DNA of 64,000 nt from Tetradesmus obliquus (taxonomy: Eukaryota; Chlorophyta; Chlorophyceae; Sphaeropleales; Scenedesmaceae), in contig CP126194.1 in assembly GCA_030272155.1 (NCBI GenBank), positions 6,191,501 through 6,255,500 on the forward strand. Direction: 5' to 3'. The position numbers and the translations under genes were made by a program. Every line of letters starts with the position of its first letter. Position 1 is the first letter of the stretch. Under the pieces are notes generated by a model that worked only from the letters and a program-made list of their open reading frames with translations, had not been told where the DNA came from and searched no databases. This document shows positions 60,527 through 64,000 of this stretch, in pieces.

Positions 60527-62810
60527 GAGGAGGATGGCGCAGAGCAGCAGGCTGGCAGCAGCAGTGAGGCTGCAGGCTTGGGTGCAGCGTATGGCGCTGC
60601 AGCGGAGCCTGCTGCTGGAGCTGCTGATGTTGAAATACGGCCGTTCCGCAGCTATCGGACGCGGCGTCATGCCGACTTCCAGCTGCTTGATGGGCAGGCA
60701 GCTGGCAGCAGCAGCAGCAGCAGCAGCAGCGCGACAGTTCATGCAGCGCTCCACCGCATGCTGCAAGCTGCGCGCACTGAGATACCGCTGCCTGCTGCTG
60801 CTGTTGCTGGCGAGGATGCTGATGAGGCGGAGATGCTGGAATCAGAGGAGGAGGAGTCTGATGATTGTGCTTGTTACAAATATGATGGCGATGATGATAG
60901 TGACTACTGCGATGAAGCCGAGGATGATGCAGCAGAAGGCGCTGACGACGCGCCAGCAGCAGCAGCAGCAGCAGCAGTTGCTGCTGCAGCTGTCAGCAGC
61001 AGTGACGCAGGCCTGGGTGCAGTGGCAGTGCCACAGAGCGTGATAGGCGGCGCTGCAGCAGTACCTGCTGCTGCTGCTGCTGCTGCTGATGTTGCAGGCT
61101 TCACCAGCTGGCGGCTGCCGCAGAACAAGCCTGGCTTCAGGCCGCTTGATGGGGCGGCAGCTGGCAGCAGCAGCAGCAGCGTGGCAGATAATGCAGGGCT
61201 GCACAGCATGCGGCAAGCTGCAAACAGTGACACACTGCAGCCTGCTGCTGCGGCTGCGGCTGATGAGGATGATGAGGATGATGACGAGGATGAGGTCGAT
61301 GAGGAGGAGGAGCAGGAGTGGCAGGAGGAGGAAAAGTCTGCAGACTATGATTACGAGGACAACTATGATGAGGGCGAGGATGATGCAGCAAAAGACCCTT
61401 TCGAGTCACCAGCAGCAGTAGCAGCAGCAGCAGCAGAGGCAGCAGAGGCAGCTGATGGTGATAGCTATGGTGAGGGCGAGGATGATGCAGCAGAACGCGT
61501 TGGGGATGGGTATGGTCCGCAGCTGGAGCAGAAGTCTGCAGGCTATGAGTATGAGGGCTGCTACGATGCAGATCTGGATGATACAGCACCAGATGCGTAC
61601 GGTTTTGAGCTGCGTGAGACGTGGCCGCGGGAGAAGGCAAAGCGGGCAGTGCTCCAGGATGCAGCGGCAGACAGCTCTGGTGATCCTGATGACGAAGGCG
61701 GCTACAATTGGAGGGCGGAAATGGAGGAGCGGCTGGAGATGCGTCAGGAGGCGGGCAATGCAGCACATGAGGAGGAAGGGTGGGACACAGAGGAGCAGCC
61801 TGAGGATGAGGATGAGCAGTGGCAGCCTGAGGATGACGCAGCAGCGGACAGCAGCCCGGGCTCATGCAGCAGCCAGGCTGCAGGCCTGGGCGGGACTGTC
61901 AGTAGCACAGCCACACCAGAGGCAGCAGCAGAGGTAGGGGCTCCAGCTGCTGGTGTTGCAGCAGGCGGCAGTGCGCAGCAGCTGCTGGCGTTTGTCAATG
62001 GGCAGGCAGCTGAGGCGGCTGCTGCAGCAGCAGAGGCGGAGCAGGCAACTGCTGCTGCCGTGGCTGCCGCAGCAGCTGCGCAGGCTGCAGCAGCACAGGC
62101 AGACAAGCTGCCAGCTGCTGCTACAGCAGCAGGGGCAGCGCAGGCTGCTGATGGTCAGGAGGGCAGGGGTCACAACAGCATGCTCAACAGCATGCGCGGC
62201 ACCGGCCCGCTCAAGCCAGCTGCTGCTTCTGCTGCTCTTGCTGCGGCCAAGTCCAAGGCTGCTGCTGCCAGCTCCAGTGCAGGTGGCGCTGCAGAGGCTG
62301 CTGCTGCTGCTGGCGCTGCTGCTGCTGCTGACGTTGCTGCCAGCTCCGGTGCTGGTAGCGCTGCAGAGGCTGCATACCCTGCAGCCTATTCGGAGGTGTT
62401 TGATGCCCCTGCTGATGATGATGTTGCGGCTGCAAGCGGTGACAGCGTCGGTGACAGTGCCACCAGTGCAAGCGGTGATGTTGCAGCTGCTGGAGGCGCT
62501 GCTCAGGTGCTGCAGCCGGCCAGCAGCAGCAGCAGCAGCAGCAGCGATGGTCCCTGGGCTGGCATGCATCAGCATGACCTCGAGTTTCATGAGATGCAGT
62601 ATGAGCGGTATCGTGAGCAGGACAATGACGAGGTGCTGAGGTGGTGGGCGGCTGCTGGCGATTCTGATTATGAGGAGCCACAGCCCGCAAGCAGCAGCAG
62701 CGGCGGCAGCAGCAGCAGCACGGAGAGCTTGCAGGTGGACAGCATGGGTGCTGCAGCAAGCGCTGCCACTGCTGCCACCAGCAGCAGCAGCGGAGGCGGT
62801 GGAGAGGCTG

Positions 62811-62852
<42 letters not shown>

Positions 62853-64000
62853 GCGATCTGGTGGACGAAGTGAGGAAGCTGCTGGGGCTGCAAGTGAGGC
62901 TGGCACGGTGTATGAAATGGCAAAGGGCATGCAGCGATTGCAGCAGCACAGCGGCTTTACAGTGTGTGTGGTGGTTCTTTGCCAAGTATCTGGGTGTCCT
63001 GGGCAAGCCTCAGCCCTGCTATGCGTGCACTATATCATCCACACAGCCAGAGTTGTGGAATGAACAGCAGCATCTGCAGCACCAGGGGTGTGGATCATGC
63101 ATCACTGTCAACGTCGCAGCCCCGGTCCTCCGTGCTACCGTGCCGTTACGTCCCTGTTGCCACGCCACCTTCTCATCATCATGCCCATGCCATCTGGATT
63201 CTGTTGCATCCCTGCAGGGTGCCACCTTCACTGCACAAGCCTTGGTGCGCCGTGCTGCCGTGTCACCCCACGTGCGGCGCACTTAATACAATGCACCTGC
63301 GCATCAACATGCAGGCGCTGACTGTGTTCTGTGTTCTTGTGTGCCTACCCTGCAGGGTGCCACCTTCACTGAGCAAGCCTACAACGCTGTCGCCGCCTCA
63401 ACTGCCAGCGCCACCGCCGGCAGCAGCAGCAGCAGCGGCAGCGGCGAGGTGCCGCACCTGGTGCTCATGCTGTGCCATGCGCTGCTGCAGCGCGGGGAGG
63501 AGTCTGAGGCGCGGCTTGCTGCTGTTGTGAGGCGGCTGCAGGGCAGCAGGCACGGGCAGCTGCTGCCGGTGATGCTGGCGGGAGCGATGGCTGGCGTGTT
63601 CAGGCCAGCAGAGTTCAACAGGTGAGAGCGGGCTGCACATTCCTGGTAGCAAATGAGATCGTTCGCTGGTGCTGGTGTCTGCAGGCGTGAGGCGCACGCT
63701 GTTGTGTGTTCAGGCCAGCAGAGTTCAGCAGGTGAGGGTTGCACGCATGCATGCATCTTAGTTGTGGGTGTGCAATATGGCTTGTGCTACTGCTAGTGAT
63801 AGCTGGGGTGTTCAAACCAGAAGAGTTCAACAGGTGAGAGGGTGTTTGATTGTGACCGGGGAGCGATGGTTTTGCTAGTGCTAATGCTGGTGACTGCAAG
63901 GTGGAGTGCGTATGTCAGAGATTTGGGTCACCACACGGCGCACAGTGCTGCTCTGCTAAGTTGACTGATGAGGGTTGGCGATAACCTGCAGCAGCTGGTG
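56033..64000 (+). CDS. Very large low-complexity protein, probably plastid-targeted, 3' end outside window
   Basis: Seven exons with matching phases up to the edge: 56033-56281, 56528-56652, 56904-57099, 57328-57362, 57775-58415, 58869-62893, 63356-63621; about 1845 residues so far. The N-terminus (MAIACSTPVHARRGPIHVAP, then Arg/Ser/Cys-rich to ~50 with VICAASD) looks like a chloroplast transit peptide. A hydrophobic segment at about 385-407 (VLAAVTGAAAAAAVLLLAVA) suggests one membrane span. The 4-kb exon 6 has poly-Ser, poly-Ala, poly-Gln and very acidic blocks, with repeated islands: WCMGSAAAYHLLGGPP / WSLGMAAAYHLLGGPP and a 'R-x-LDG-x-AAGSSSSS' motif. The latter occurs twice (RRHADFQLLDGQAAG, NKPGFRPLDGAAAG). 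Exon 7 is helical (EVPHLVLMLCHALLQRGEES, MLAGAMAGVFRPAEFNR), a style seen in algal organelle RNA-binding repeat proteins. That is only a hint; no family is recognised. Confidence 0.6.
58755..58905 (+). repeat. Echo of the exon 6 acceptor edge in the large plastid-type gene
   Basis: AGGCTCACTGCTGCTGGACC then CCCAGGCCCT occurs at 58867 (true start 58869) and at 58758, 109 bases apart, both after an AG. The upstream intron text (TCATCTGGCCTGACTGATCT) is repeated as well, near 58698 and 58819. Confidence 0.92.
63205..63840 (+). repeat. Echoes at both edges of exon 7 in the large plastid-type gene
   Basis: Acceptor side: CCTGCAGGGTGCCACCTTCA is present at 63350 (true) and about 63212. Donor side: TTCAGGCCAGCAGAGTTCA.CAGGTGAG is present at the true exon end (63621) and again ending near 63732 and, as TTCAAACCAGAAGAGTTCAA, near 63830. 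All donor copies retain AG|GTGAG. Confidence 0.93.

Overview
The window looks like nuclear DNA of a green alga (Chlorophyta, probably Chlamydomonadales/Sphaeropleales). Genes are split into many short exons with GT-AG introns. CAG/CTG trinucleotide tracts occur in exons and introns alike. Long Ala, Ser, Gln and Pro/Thr low-complexity stretches interrupt otherwise conserved proteins. The content is algal: a plastid-type ATP/ADP translocase, a CHASE-domain receptor-like kinase, and secreted Cys-rich and Ala/Pro/Thr-rich wall-type proteins. No bacterial operons, tRNA, rRNA or CRISPR were seen. Exon borders below were derived by hand from open frames, GT-AG signals and matching intron phase.

Layout. 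(1) 120-2218, minus: N-terminal part of a ferroportin/SLC40 metal exporter, running off the left edge. (2) 2965-3354, plus: FAM32A-type protein, one exon. (3) 4286-9716, plus: plastid ATP/ADP translocase (NTT), 12 exons. (4) 9717-12967: mostly unassigned, with a small unrecognised minus-strand gene (11142-11888) and a perfect 43-bp palindrome. (5) 12968-17929, plus: secreted protein with a signal peptide, repeated GCC2/GCC3-type Cys-rich modules and PAN-like modules. (6) 17930-21440: no clear gene; a three-copy ~200-bp tandem repeat. (7) 21441-25595, minus: LSG1, a circularly permuted GTPase for 60S ribosome maturation. (8) 26210-35430: tandem duplication of a secreted Ala-rich and Pro/Thr-rich gene (copies 27566-29694 and 31618-34954). 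(9) 35786-36260, minus: tentative unrecognised gene; then repeats to 39780. (10) 39781-50770, minus: 18-exon CHASE-domain receptor-like serine/threonine kinase. (11) 51359-55507, minus: beta-propeller (NHL-like) protein. (12) 56033-64000, plus: very large, probably plastid-targeted low-complexity protein with a 4-kb exon, running off the right edge.

The most striking observation is a recurrent pattern rather than one gene. Introns repeatedly carry one to three degenerate tandem copies (about 70-140 bp period) of the adjoining exon edge, including its splice site. I found this in five multi-exon genes, and at eleven or more junctions of the kinase gene. Several copies still encode the same peptide or keep frame, so they could serve as alternative splice sites or exons, or be fossils of intron change by local tandem duplication. 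A second theme is that (CTG)n tracts often sit where a polypyrimidine tract would be, directly before 3' splice sites.
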